In this document: positions 45,719 through 54,586 of the stretch, piece by piece
Position numbering within the stretch: the stretch's first letter is position 1
Layout of the letters: each line of letters begins with the position of its first letter
Source of the DNA: Aliiroseovarius sediminis
GTDB taxonomy: Bacteria; Pseudomonadota; Alphaproteobacteria; Rhodobacterales; Rhodobacteraceae
Length of the DNA stretch: 64,000 nt
Direction of reading: 5' to 3'
Assembly: GCF_022678485.1 (NCBI RefSeq)
Contig: NZ_JALBYP010000021.1
Span: 62,001 to 126,000 of the forward strand
Program-made: the position numbers and the translations under genes
The notes under the pieces: generated by a model
Database searches by the model: none
Told to the model about the DNA's origin: nothing
The model's input: the letters and a program-made list of their open reading frames with translations, nothing else

Positions 45719-46680
45719 TGGGGTTGTCTACAGAGCTTGAGGCCCATCTGGGCCGCGGTGTCACCACGATTGCGCGGTGCTGGAAAGTCACGCGGCGCGA
45801 TGGCGTGGTGCATGGGTTTACCGACCATGACCTTGATCTGGTGATCGACGGCGTGACCTATCGCGCCGATACCGGCATGACCGCCCGTGCGCTGAGCCAG
45901 ACTACCGGCTTGTCCGTGGACAATACCGAAGCGCTTGGTGTGCTGAACGATGCCTCGATCACCGAGCGGGATATCCGTGCGGGCCGCTATGACGGGGCCG
46001 AGGTCGAAGCTTGGCTGGTCAACTGGTCCGACACGGGTCAGCGCTATCTGCGCTTTCGCGGCACCGTGGGCGAATTGGCGCGCGAGGCGGGTGGGTTTCG
46101 TGCCGAGTTGAACGGGCTGGCCGAGGATCTGAACAAGCCGCAGGGGCGGGCTTATCAGACACCATGTTCGGCGGTTCTGGGCGATGGCGCCTGCAAGTTC
46201 AGGCTGGACCAGACGGGGTATCGGTTGGACCTGCCCATTGATGACAACAGCGACGAGACGCAGTTTGCCTTCACGGGCATGGCGCAATATCCGAGCCGCT
46301 GGTTCGAACGGGGTCGGTTCACCGTGCTGTCAGGTGCAGCCAAAGACCTGACCGGGCTGATCAAGAATGATCGCAAGCTGGCTGATGGAGCGCGGGAGAT
46401 CGAGCTGTGGGAAGCCATACGTGAGCGTATGGAGCCGGGTGACGTGGTGCGCCTTGAGGCCGGCTGCGACAAGCTGCCGACGACCTGCCGGGTGAAGTTC
46501 AACAACTTTCTGAACTTCCGCGGTTTCCCCGATGTGCCGGGCGAGGATTGGCTGATGTCCTATCCCGTGAGCCATGGCACCCATGACGGAGGGGATTCGC
46601 GTGAGGCAAACGACATCCCCGACTGGTCCATTCTCGGGGGCGACGATGAAAACCCTTTCTCGCCGATGTCGGGCGGCTGA
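45718..46680 (+). CDS. GTA g13: baseplate hub (DUF2163 / BR0599-type)
   Basis: 320 residues. N-terminal part GVTTIARCWKVTRRDGVVHGFTDHD and C-terminal CDKLPTTCRVKFNNFLNFRGFPDVPGED, the latter a four-Cys segment that binds an Fe-S cluster or forms a zinc site in phage hub proteins (Cys residues around CSAVLGDGACKF also present). Hub at the tail tip. Confidence 0.88.
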   Translation: MGLSTELEAHLGRGVTTIARCWKVTRRDGVVHGFTDHDLDLVIDGVTYRADTGMTARALSQTTGLSVDNTEALGVLNDASITERDIRAGRYDGAEVEAWLVNWSDTGQRYLRFRGTVGELAREAGGFRAELNGLAEDLNKPQGRAYQTPCSAVLGDGACKFRLDQTGYRLDLPIDDNSDETQFAFTGMAQYPSRWFERGRFTVLSGAAKDLTGLIKNDRKLADGAREIELWEAIRERMEPGDVVRLEAGCDKLPTTCRVKFNNFLNFRGFPDVPGEDWLMSYPVSHGTHDGGDSREANDIPDWSILGGDDENPFSPMSGG

Positions 46681-46681
46681 C

Positions 46682-47128
46682 ATGGATCGTTTTCATCAAG
46701 ACATCGTGGCCGAAGCGCGCGGTTGGCTTGGCACGCCTTATGTGCATCAGGCGTCGTGCAAGTATGGCGGCTGCGACTGCCTTGGGCTGATCCGGGGGGG
46801 TTGGCGCGCGGTGCTCGGGTCCGAACCCGTGCAGGTGCCGCCCTATACCGCCGACTGGTCAGAAGCCGGGGGACAAGAGGTCTTGTGGCAGGCCGCCTGC
46901 GCCCACATGCAGGCCCGCCCCATCGACCAGGCCCGACCGGGCGATGTGCTGCTGTTTCGGATGCGCGGCGGCGCGGTCGCAAAACATCTTGGCATTCTGA
47001 CCCGTGAAGGCGACAGCCCGGCCTTCATCCACGCTTATTGTGGCCACGGCGTTATCGAGAACTCTCTGTCGGCCCCGTGGGCCCGGCGCATCGTGGCGTG
47101 TTTTGCATTTCCTGAAAGGACAAGTTGA
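46682..47128 (+). CDS. GTA g14: NlpC/P60 cell-wall peptidase
   Basis: 148 residues. Nucleophile Cys33 in GGCDCLGLIRGGW, the catalytic His in AKHLGILT, followed by a polar residue in FIHAYCGHGV. Cuts peptidoglycan as the GTA tail penetrates the recipient. Start at 46682 (MDRFHQDIVAEARGWLGTPY); an upstream ATG at 46647 overlaps g13. Stop overlaps g15 ATG by one base. Confidence 0.9.
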   Translation: MDRFHQDIVAEARGWLGTPYVHQASCKYGGCDCLGLIRGGWRAVLGSEPVQVPPYTADWSEAGGQEVLWQAACAHMQARPIDQARPGDVLLFRMRGGAVAKHLGILTREGDSPAFIHAYCGHGVIENSLSAPWARRIVACFAFPERTS

Positions 47129-50100
47129 TGGCAACGATCCTATTATCCGCAGTTGGTGCGGCTGCCGGTGCTTCCATTGGCGGCGGCGTTCTGGGCCTGT
47201 CATCCGTCGTGATCGGCAAGGCCATCGGTGCGACCATTGGCCAGGTGATCGACAATCGCATCCTGGGCGAAGGGTCTGCGCCGGTTGAAACCGGAAAGGT
47301 CGACCGCCTGCGTCTGACCGGCGCGTCCGAGGGCGCGACGATCCCCATGATCTATGGCCGTGCGCGGGTCGGCGGGCAGGTGATCTGGGCCACCCGCTTC
47401 AAGGAATCCGTCACGACGAGCGGCGGTGGCGGTGGCAAGGGGATGCCCTCGCCGCCCGAGCCGGAAGTGACGAGCTACAGTTACTCGATCAGCCTTGCAA
47501 TTGCCTTGTGCGAGGGCGAGATCACACGCGTCGGCCGCATCTGGGCCGACGGCAACGAGATTTCGCGCAACGATCTGACCATGCGCGTCTATCCGGGGTC
47601 GGAAACCCAATTGCCCGATCCCAAGATCGAAGCGGTCAAGGGTTCTGGAAAGGCCCCCGCCTATCGTGGTGTCGCCTATGTGGTGATCGAGGATCTGCCG
47701 CTCGCGCAATTCGGCAACCGCGTGCCGCAATTCAGTTTCGAAGTGCTGCGCCCCGAACAGCGCAACCAACCCGAAGAGGTCGCCCGCGGCACGCGCGCCG
47801 TCGCGTTGATCCCCGGCACGGGTGAATATTCGCTGGCCACAAGTCCGGTCTTTTACAAAAGCGCGCCCGGCGCGGTGGAAGGGTCGAACATGAACACGCC
47901 GTCCGGCTGTACGGATTTCAAGACGTCCTACCGCATGATGCGCCAGGAAATGCCCAACTGCCGGAACACCGCATTGGTGGTGTCATGGTTTGGCGACGAC
48001 CTGCGCTGCGGCACCTGTCGCATCCGCCCGCGTGTTGAGCAGCACGAGGTGGATGGCGACAGCATGCCATGGAGCGTTTCAGGCCTGAACCGGGGGCAGG
48101 CGGGGCTTGTGCCGAAGGACGACAAGGACCGTCCGGTCTATGGCGGCACACCGTCCGACAAGGCGGTGATGGAGGCGCTTGCGCTGGCGTCCGCCAATGG
48201 TCGCAAGGCGACGTTCTATCCGTTTATCCTGATGGAGCAGATGAAAGGCAACACGCTGCCCGACCCTTGGACCGGCAATCTGGGGCAGGCGGTGCTGCCG
48301 TGGCGGGGAAGGATCACGACCTCTTACGCGCCCGGCCATGTGGCCTCGCCCGATGGCACGCCGGGGGCCGTGGCGCAGGTAAACGCGTTCTTTGGTGACG
48401 CCCAACCGGGCGATTTCACGGTCGCGGAAAACGGTGTCAGCTATTCCGGCCCTGCCGGGTTTTCATATCGTCGGTTCATCTTGCACTACGCCCATCTGTG
48501 CGCGGCGGCGGGTGGGGTGGATGCCTTCCTGATCGGGTCAGAGTTGCGGGCACTGACCCAAATTCGCGGCCCCGGCAACAGCTTTCCGGTGGTCGATCAC
48601 CTGATTGCGCTGGCGCAGGACGTGCGGACGATCTTGGGAACTGAGACCAAGATTTCCTATGCTGCCGACTGGTCGGAATATTTCGGCTATCATCCGCAGG
48701 ACGGGTCGGGCGACGTGTTCTACCACCTCGACCCACTTTGGAGCCACCCGGATATCGACTTCATCGGCATTGACAACTACATGCCGCTGTCGGATTGGCG
48801 CGACGGTTTCGACCATGCTGACGCCCATCACGGGTCGATCTATGACCTTGGCTATCTTCAGTCCAACATCGAAGGGGGCGAGGGGTATGATTGGTATTAC
48901 AAAACCCCCGACGCGCGCGAGCTGCAAATCCGTACCCCGATCACCGACGGCGCGCATGGCGAACCGTGGGTCTATCGCTACAAGGATCTGCGCAATTGGT
49001 GGGTGCGGTCGCACCACAATCGCATTGGCGGCGTGCGAGACGCTGACCCAAGCGGCTGGCTGCCCGGCTCGAAACCCTTTTGGTTCACCGAAATCGGATG
49101 TGCGGCGATTGACAAGGGCACCAACCAGCCCAACAAGTTTCTGGACCCGAAAAGCTCGGAAAGTTCAAAGCCGCGCTATTCGAACGGGCGTCGGGATGAT
49201 CTGATTCAGGCGCAATACCTGCGTGCGATCTATGATTATTGGGCAAAGCCCGACAATAACCCGATCCACAGCGCAACCGGCGTGCAAATGCTGGATATGG
49301 CGCGCGCGCATGTCTGGGCGTGGGACGCGCGACCCTTCCCGCAGTTTCCCAACCGTAAAGGGTTGTGGAGCGACGGGGCCAATTACGACAAGGGGCACTG
49401 GCTGAACGGACGTGTTTCGGCGCGGTCGTTGGCGTCGGTTGTGGCCGAGATCTGCGAACGCTCGGGTGTGACGCGCTATGACGTGTCCAGACTCTATGGC
49501 CTGGTGCGCGGCTATGTCGTGGACCAGATGGGCGGCGCGCGGGCCGCGTTGCAGCCCCTGATGCTGGCCTATGGGTTCGAGGTGACGGAACGCGAAGGCA
49601 TGCTGGTGTTCAAGACGCGCACCGGGCGGTCGGACCATGTGCTTGACCCGGACAGGATGGCGCTGTCGCCGGATCGCGACAGCACACTGGAACGCGTGCG
49701 CGATCCCGAGGCCGAGATCGCCGGGCGCATCCGCCTGACCTATGTGGAAGGCGAGGGCGATTATGACATCCGCTCGGTCGAAGCGACTTTCCCGGATGAA
49801 ACCAGCCGGTCGGTGGCCGCGTCGGAGATCCCCTTGATCATGACCCGGGTCGAGGCGCGCGCCATTGTCGAACGTTGGCTGTCCGAAGCCCGCGTGGCGC
49901 GTGACAAGGCGACCTTCGCGCTGCCGCCGTCCGAGTTGGCGAAGGGTGCGGGTGACGTGATCGAGTTGACCACCGACGCGGGCACGGAACAATACCGGAT
50001 TGATCACGTCGATCACACCGGCGTGCAGACCCTGCGCGCGGTGCGGGTTGAGCCGGGATTGTTCCAGCCTTCCGACAGTGTCGAACCGGCCCCGGCGGTG

Positions 50101-51051
50101 AAACCCTATATACCGCCCGCGCAAGTCTTTCCGCTGTTTCTGGACCTGCCGCTTTTGACAGGAGATGAGGTGCCGCATCAGCCGCGGATCGCAGTGGCAG
50201 CGCGCCCCTGGCCGGGTAGCGTGGCGGTCTACAGTTCAGTCACGGATAATGGCTATACGCTCAATCGGACTGTCACGGACCCGTCGATCATCGGTGTGAC
50301 GCAAACGCCGCTTGTTCGCGCGACGTCGGGTGTGATCGACCGTGGCCCCGCGCTGCGTGTGACCCTGACCGAGGGGACGCTGTTTGCCTGTTCCATCGAC
50401 GACATGCTGAACGGCGCGAACGTCGCGGTGATCGGCGACGGCAGCCCGGACAGTTGGGAAGTGTTCCAGTTCGCAGGGGCCGAGCTGGTGGGCGAGCGGA
50501 CTTACGACCTGACCTTGCGTCTGCGCGGGCAGGCGGGCACGGATGCGATCATGCCGCCCACATGGCCAGCGGGCAGCTATTTCGTCCTGCTGGGCGGACA
50601 TCAGGCGCAGGTGCGGCTCGCGTCCTCGGCACGGGGGTTGAACCGGCACTACCGGATCGGTCCAGCCCGCAAGCCGTTGTCGGACCCGTCCTTCCTGCAC
50701 CAAGTACACGCGTTCAAGGGCGTGGGACTTCGGCCCCTTTCGCCGGTGCATCTGGCCGCGCGCGATGCGGCAGGCCATCACCAGGTCGGCTGGATCAGGC
50801 GCACCCGGATTGATGACGACAGCTGGGGTGACGGCGATGTGCCGCTGGGCGAAGCGTCTGAATGCTATCGCCTGCGGGTGATCCATGACGGTGTGGTAAA
50901 GCGTCAGGTTGAGGTGACAGACCCGACTTGGACCTATGACGCCGCCTTGCGCAGTGCGGATGCGGTCGGCGGTGCTTATGTGGTCGAAGTGGCGCAGATC
51001 TCGGACCGTTTCGGCCCCGGTCCGTTTGCCCGGCTTGACGTGGCGCTGTAA
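47128..51051 (+). CDS. GTA g15: megatron / receptor-specificity protein with TIM-barrel domain
   Basis: 1307 residues, largest gene of the cluster. N-terminal glycine-rich hydrophobic stretch (ILLSAVGAAAGASIGGGVLG) that may enter the recipient membrane, then the TIM-barrel-like GTA domain at roughly 420-760 (ISYAADWSEYFGYHPQDGSG, IDFIGIDNYMPLSDWRDG, FTEIGCAAIDKG as a glycosidase-like Glu) and phage-tail-3 and C-terminal beta domains. In RcGTA it is the tip fibre base that contacts the cell. Start ATG 47128, TTG at 47125 not used. Confidence 0.92.
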   Translation: MATILLSAVGAAAGASIGGGVLGLSSVVIGKAIGATIGQVIDNRILGEGSAPVETGKVDRLRLTGASEGATIPMIYGRARVGGQVIWATRFKESVTTSGGGGGKGMPSPPEPEVTSYSYSISLAIALCEGEITRVGRIWADGNEISRNDLTMRVYPGSETQLPDPKIEAVKGSGKAPAYRGVAYVVIEDLPLAQFGNRVPQFSFEVLRPEQRNQPEEVARGTRAVALIPGTGEYSLATSPVFYKSAPGAVEGSNMNTPSGCTDFKTSYRMMRQEMPNCRNTALVVSWFGDDLRCGTCRIRPRVEQHEVDGDSMPWSVSGLNRGQAGLVPKDDKDRPVYGGTPSDKAVMEALALASANGRKATFYPFILMEQMKGNTLPDPWTGNLGQAVLPWRGRITTSYAPGHVASPDGTPGAVAQVNAFFGDAQPGDFTVAENGVSYSGPAGFSYRRFILHYAHLCAAAGGVDAFLIGSELRALTQIRGPGNSFPVVDHLIALAQDVRTILGTETKISYAADWSEYFGYHPQDGSGDVFYHLDPLWSHPDIDFIGIDNYMPLSDWRDGFDHADAHHGSIYDLGYLQSNIEGGEGYDWYYKTPDARELQIRTPITDGAHGEPWVYRYKDLRNWWVRSHHNRIGGVRDADPSGWLPGSKPFWFTEIGCAAIDKGTNQPNKFLDPKSSESSKPRYSNGRRDDLIQAQYLRAIYDYWAKPDNNPIHSATGVQMLDMARAHVWAWDARPFPQFPNRKGLWSDGANYDKGHWLNGRVSARSLASVVAEICERSGVTRYDVSRLYGLVRGYVVDQMGGARAALQPLMLAYGFEVTEREGMLVFKTRTGRSDHVLDPDRMALSPDRDSTLERVRDPEAEIAGRIRLTYVEGEGDYDIRSVEATFPDETSRSVAASEIPLIMTRVEARAIVERWLSEARVARDKATFALPPSELAKGAGDVIELTTDAGTEQYRIDHVDHTGVQTLRAVRVEPGLFQPSDSVEPAPAVKPYIPPAQVFPLFLDLPLLTGDEVPHQPRIAVAARPWPGSVAVYSSVTDNGYTLNRTVTDPSIIGVTQTPLVRATSGVIDRGPALRVTLTEGTLFACSIDDMLNGANVAVIGDGSPDSWEVFQFAGAELVGERTYDLTLRLRGQAGTDAIMPPTWPAGSYFVLLGGHQAQVRLASSARGLNRHYRIGPARKPLSDPSFLHQVHAFKGVGLRPLSPVHLAARDAAGHHQVGWIRRTRIDDDSWGDGDVPLGEASECYRLRVIHDGVVKRQVEVTDPTWTYDAALRSADAVGGAYVVEVAQISDRFGPGPFARLDVAL

Positions 51052-51053
51052 CC

Positions 51054-51365
51054 ATGCGCCCCGTCTTGCCTGCCGATGTTGCGGCTGCCGGATGCGCGCT
51101 TCTTGCGCTTCCGGCCCGCAAACGCCCCGGCGCCATGCTGGAAATGCTGCACCGCGCCGAAGCTGCGGACAGATACCGGCTGGCGCTGGGCCGCGCCCAT
51201 CCCCACTGGGGCAATGGCAGCCTTGCATCCGTTGCCATGGCCCTGCCACGCGCGGCCGAGCCGTTCCTGAACGATCCCGATTACGTCGATTGCATGATGA
51301 CCGTGTTTGCCGCCCTGAAGGCGCGCAATGATCGGCGCGCGGGCGTCAGCCGCTTGCGCAACTGA
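51054..51365 (+). CDS. Small conserved-looking protein after GTA g15
   Basis: 103 residues. Starts two bases after the g15 stop, so it is surely part of the GTA transcript. Motifs: GCALLALPARKRPGAMLEMLHRAEAADRYR and HPHWGNGSLASVAMALP. I do not recognise a family. Its last 20 bases overlap the end of the convergent DksA-type gene. Function in GTA production is an inference from position only. Confidence 0.7.
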   Translation: MRPVLPADVAAAGCALLALPARKRPGAMLEMLHRAEAADRYRLALGRAHPHWGNGSLASVAMALPRAAEPFLNDPDYVDCMMTVFAALKARNDRRAGVSRLRN

Positions 51366-51702
51366 CGCATTTGGTGACGCAGGGGTCCAGATCAAGGCGG
51401 CCGCGCGGGATGGGGTCGCCGCAATCCTCGCAATAGCCGAACTCGCCTTCGTCCATCCGGGCCAAGGCGGCGTCGATGCGGGTGCGCTGGGCGGCGCGGC
51501 GGGCACCAGTTGCTTTAGCCATCGCCTGATTTTGCAACGCGTCCATGCGGCTGAGCCGCCCGACCGCCTGCTGATCCAGCATGACGGTCTTTTGACCCTC
51601 GGCCCCGCGCGCGTCGCCACGCGCCAACTCCTCCAACGCGTTTCGCAGATTGCGGCGGTAGGTCTCAATTTCGCGTTCACTCAACATAGATTTCGGCGCC
51701 AT
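51346..51702 (-). CDS. DksA/TraR-type C4 zinc-finger protein
   Basis: 118 residues. Coiled-coil N-terminal half (SEREIETYRRNLRNALEEL) and a C-terminal zinc finger CEDCGDPIPRGR...CVTKCVSC. DksA-like proteins bind RNA polymerase through its secondary channel and modify transcription. The start may be ATG 51702 or 51687. Convergent with the GTA operon, overlapping it by 20 bases, and divergent from cysE. Confidence 0.88.
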   Translation of the reverse strand: MAPKSMLSEREIETYRRNLRNALEELARGDARGAEGQKTVMLDQQAVGRLSRMDALQNQAMAKATGARRAAQRTRIDAALARMDEGEFGYCEDCGDPIPRGRLDLDPCVTKCVSCASG

Positions 51703-51769
51703 CACTGGTTTGTATTTTGAACTCCGACCCTATCTGTTGTAGCAAAGGTGTCCAATGAAAGGGAAACCG

Positions 51770-52573
51770 ATGGCCGAGAAACGCGCAACTTTGACCGAAA
51801 TCGATCCGATCTGGGATCGAATTGCCCGCGAAGCCCAACAAGCCGTGGCCGATGAACCGTTGCTGGGTGGTTTGGTTCACGCCTGTGTTCTGCACCACCG
51901 CAGCCTAGAAAAGGCGCTGTCTTATCGCTTCGCGGCCAAGCTCAGCTCGAACGAGATGAGCATGGTTCTGCTGCGCGAGATCGCGGATGAAATCTATGCC
52001 CGCAACGCGGATCTGGCCGAGGCCGCCCGTGCCGATATCACCGCGGTTTTGGATCGCGACCCCGCTTGCAACCGCATGTTGCAACCGATTCTCTTCTTTA
52101 AGGGGTTTCAGGCGATGCAGGCCTATCGTTTGGGCCATGACCTGTGGAAGCAGGGGCGGAAGGATCTGGCCTATTTTATCCAGATGCGCTGCTCGGAAGT
52201 CTATGGCATCGACATCCATCCAGGTGCCCGCATCGGGCGCGGGATCATGATCGATCATGCCCATTCCATCGTGATCGGGGAAACCGCCGTGGTGGGGGAT
52301 AACGTCTCGATGCTGCATTCCGTCACGCTGGGCGGCACCGGCAAGGAACACGAGGATCGCCACCCCAAAATCGGCGACGGGGTTCTGATTGGGGCAGGTG
52401 CCAAGGTGCTGGGCAACATCAAGGTCGGACAATGCTCGCGTATTGCCGCAGGCTCGGTCGTACTGGAGGAGGTGCCTTGCGACACCACTGTCGCAGGTGT
52501 GCCAGCCCGCATCGTCGGCGAGGCAGGTTGTGAATTCCCTTCGGTCAGCATGAACCAGACCCTAAGCGGGTAA
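51770..52573 (+). CDS. cysE: Serine O-acetyltransferase
   Basis: 267 residues. Left-handed beta-helix: GIDIHPGARIGRGIMIDHAHSIVIGETAVVGDNV and ILGGTGKEHEDRHPKIGDGV-like HPKIGDGVLIGAGAKVLGNI. First step of cysteine synthesis. Start at 51770 after aaaggga; an ATG at 51755 is an alternative. In Rhodobacter capsulatus a cysE gene directly downstream of the GTA cluster is needed for gene receipt and biofilm formation, so the neighbourhood is conserved. (The helix repeats lie at about residues 135-200.). Confidence 0.94.
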   Translation: MAEKRATLTEIDPIWDRIAREAQQAVADEPLLGGLVHACVLHHRSLEKALSYRFAAKLSSNEMSMVLLREIADEIYARNADLAEAARADITAVLDRDPACNRMLQPILFFKGFQAMQAYRLGHDLWKQGRKDLAYFIQMRCSEVYGIDIHPGARIGRGIMIDHAHSIVIGETAVVGDNVSMLHSVTLGGTGKEHEDRHPKIGDGVLIGAGAKVLGNIKVGQCSRIAAGSVVLEEVPCDTTVAGVPARIVGEAGCEFPSVSMNQTLSG

Positions 52574-52668
52574 TGATCGGCGGAAATCCGCGGACTTGAG
52601 GAAAATCAATGTCCTAACCCGTCGGCTGGATCTATACGGTTCCCATACAGAATATTCGGAGAACCGAG

Positions 52669-52737
52669 ATGACACAGATTTGGCTTGCGACAGTGGTCGG
52701 ATTTTCCGCCCTTTTCCTTGTCGCTGTTACCGGATAA
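52669..52737 (+). CDS. 22-residue single-membrane-segment peptide
   Basis: Small gene with strong signals: ribosome site ggaga (52658-52662) 6 bases before ATG, 23 codons to a TAA, and a terminator 40 bases downstream. Product begins MTQIWLATVVG and is hydrophobic throughout (FSALFLVAVTG at the end), a lone membrane helix. No family recognised. Candidate small membrane protein. Confidence 0.55.
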   Translation: MTQIWLATVVGFSALFLVAVTG

Positions 52738-52775
52738 CGCACACGCCAAAACCGGGGCAGTCCCTCAGAATTACG

Positions 52776-52806
52776 AAGGGCGACGCGAAAGCGCCGCCCT
52801 TTTGCT
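52776..52806 (+). terminator. Terminator after the 22-residue peptide gene
   Basis: Stem aagggcgacgc (52776-52786) / gcgccgccctt (52791-52801) with GAAA tetraloop and one mismatch, then ttt gcttttc. Also close to the convergent AhpD-like gene. Confidence 0.75.
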
Positions 52807-52821
52807 TTTCCAGATTCAGAC

Positions 52822-53157
52822 TCATTCAGACAGTTGATCGAACGCCTGAAGCGCGCGGGCGCCATACATATAGCCCGGACCGCCGCCCATCATGATCGCC
52901 ACCGACACGGTCTCGGCGACCTCGTCGCGGGTCGCACCAGCACGGATTGCGGCGCGGACGTGAAACCCGATGCAGTCGTTGCACTGCTTGGCGATGCCGA
53001 TGGCGATGCACTGAAGTTCTTTGTGCTTGGTGGATACGGCCCCATCGCCCATCGCGGCGCGGTGCATCCCGACGAAGCCCTTGGCCGCATCGGGCTGCAC
53101 GGCGCGGAAGGTGTCGGTGTTGGCGGATGTGTCATCCAGCAGTGCTTTGAAATCCAT
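52822..53157 (-). CDS. Carboxymuconolactone decarboxylase-family (AhpD-like) protein
   Basis: 111 residues. Active motif CNDCIGFH (Cys59 and Cys62) as in AhpD alkylhydroperoxidase reductases, with AGATRDEVAETVSVAIMMGGGPGYMYG. Start at 53157 after aggagat; a longer frame to 53232 lacks a site. Downstream of pdhC on the same strand by 100 bases; may join a redox function but this is unknown. Confidence 0.85.
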   Translation of the reverse strand: MDFKALLDDTSANTDTFRAVQPDAAKGFVGMHRAAMGDGAVSTKHKELQCIAIGIAKQCNDCIGFHVRAAIRAGATRDEVAETVSVAIMMGGGPGYMYGARALQAFDQLSE

Positions 53158-53257
53158 CGTAATCTCCTGTTTAACGGGTTGTCGGACAAGCAAATGGCTC
53201 AAGGCGGGATGGTCCGCCTTGAGCCATGTCAATAGATCGCAGTTTTCGAATGTGACC

Positions 53258-54574
53258 TTAGGCCAACATCGACATCGGGTTTTCCAGATTGTCCTTGATC
53301 GCGGTCAGCAGTTCCGCCCCCAATGCACCGTCGATGACGCGGTGATCGACCGAAAGGGTGACAGACATGACCGTCGCCACATCCAGGGCACCTTCGCCAT
53401 TCACCACGGGCTTCTTCACCCCAGCCCCAACCGCCAGGATCGCCCCGTGCGGTGGGTTGATCACGGCGTCAAAATTGTCGATGCCGAACATGCCGAGGTT
53501 GGAAACCGCGAAGCTGCCGCCTTGGTATTCGTGCGGCGCAAGCTTTCGGTCGCGTGCACGAGCGGCCAGGTCTTTCATCTGGGCTGACAAGCTGGACAGG
53601 GACCGCATCTCGGCGTCCTGCAGGACGGGGGTGAACAATCCACCTTCAATCGCGACGGCCACTGCCACATCGGACGCTTTCATCTTCAAGACGCGATCGC
53701 CCGCCCAGACGGCATTGGCATCGGGCACCTGTTGCAACGCAATGGCGCAGGCCTTGATGATGAAATCGTTTACCGACAGCTTGACGCCGCGCGCCTCCAA
53801 CTGCTTGTTCAACTGTGATCGGAAGGCCAGAAGCGCATCCAGTTGAATGTCGCGACGCAGATAGAAATGAGGGATCGTCTGCTTGGCTTCGGTCAGGCGC
53901 GCCGCGATGATCTTGCGCATACCATCCAGCTTGATTTCCTCATACTCGCGCCCCTCATACATCGCGGCAACCGCATCCGCAGATACGCTGGGCGCGGGGG
54001 CGGCAGTCGGAGCAGAGCTTTCGGCAGCAGCTTTCTGGGCCGCGGCTGGCTTGGCGCTTTCCACATCCGCCTTCACGATCCGCCCCTTGGGGCCAGAGCC
54101 CTTGATCTGTGTCAGATCCAGCCCCTTGTCCGCTGCAATCCTGCGTGCAAGCGGCGAGGCAAAAATGCGTTTACCATCCGCGTCTTGCGGGGCAGGGATC
54201 GACTTGGTTGTTGCGGGCGTGTCCTTGCCGTTGGACGCTTCGGGCGCGTTGTCCTTGGTTGCCGGGGCATCGGCGTCTTTCGCGTTGTCCTTCTTTGTAG
54301 CCGGGGCTGCATCGATATCATCGGCGCTTTCCCCGTCTTCCAACAGAACAGCTATGGCGGTGTTAACCTTCACGCCTTCGGAGCCTTCGTCGATCAGGAT
54401 TTTGCCGATAATGCCCTCGTCAACGGCTTCGAACTCCATCGTCGCCTTGTCGGTCTCGATCTCGGCCAACAAGTCGCCTGCGGACACCTCGTCGCCTTCC
54501 TTGACCAGCCATTTTGCCAGCGTGCCTTCCTCCATCGTGGGCGACAGTGCGGGCATCAGTATTTCGGTTGCCAT
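53258..54574 (-). CDS. pdhC: Pyruvate dehydrogenase E2: dihydrolipoamide acetyltransferase
   Basis: 438 residues. N-terminal lipoyl domain with Lys43 in [10 protein letters not shown], alanine/proline-rich linker, peripheral-subunit binding domain ([17 protein letters not shown]) and catalytic acyltransferase core with [14 protein letters not shown]. Transfers the acetyl group to CoA. Last of pdhA-pdhB-pdhC; 12 bases downstream of pdhB. Confidence 0.96.
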   Translation of the reverse strand: MATEILMPALSPTMEEGTLAKWLVKEGDEVSAGDLLAEIETDKATMEFEAVDEGIIGKILIDEGSEGVKVNTAIAVLLEDGESADDIDAAPATKKDNAKDADAPATKDNAPEASNGKDTPATTKSIPAPQDADGKRIFASPLARRIAADKGLDLTQIKGSGPKGRIVKADVESAKPAAAQKAAAESSAPTAAPAPSVSADAVAAMYEGREYEEIKLDGMRKIIAARLTEAKQTIPHFYLRRDIQLDALLAFRSQLNKQLEARGVKLSVNDFIIKACAIALQQVPDANAVWAGDRVLKMKASDVAVAVAIEGGLFTPVLQDAEMRSLSSLSAQMKDLAARARDRKLAPHEYQGGSFAVSNLGMFGIDNFDAVINPPHGAILAVGAGVKKPVVNGEGALDVATVMSVTLSVDHRVIDGALGAELLTAIKDNLENPMSMLA

Positions 54575-54586
54575 GTCAGTGTCTCC

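Noticed and set aside
49165-50178. Large minus-strand frames inside GTA g15
   Set aside because: Antisense shadows of g15 rich in Arg and His; no known domain.
52596-52895. 99-codon plus-strand frame after cysE
   Set aside because: Overlaps the terminator and the AhpD-like gene, with composition unlike a protein; the 22-codon gene in another frame has better signals.
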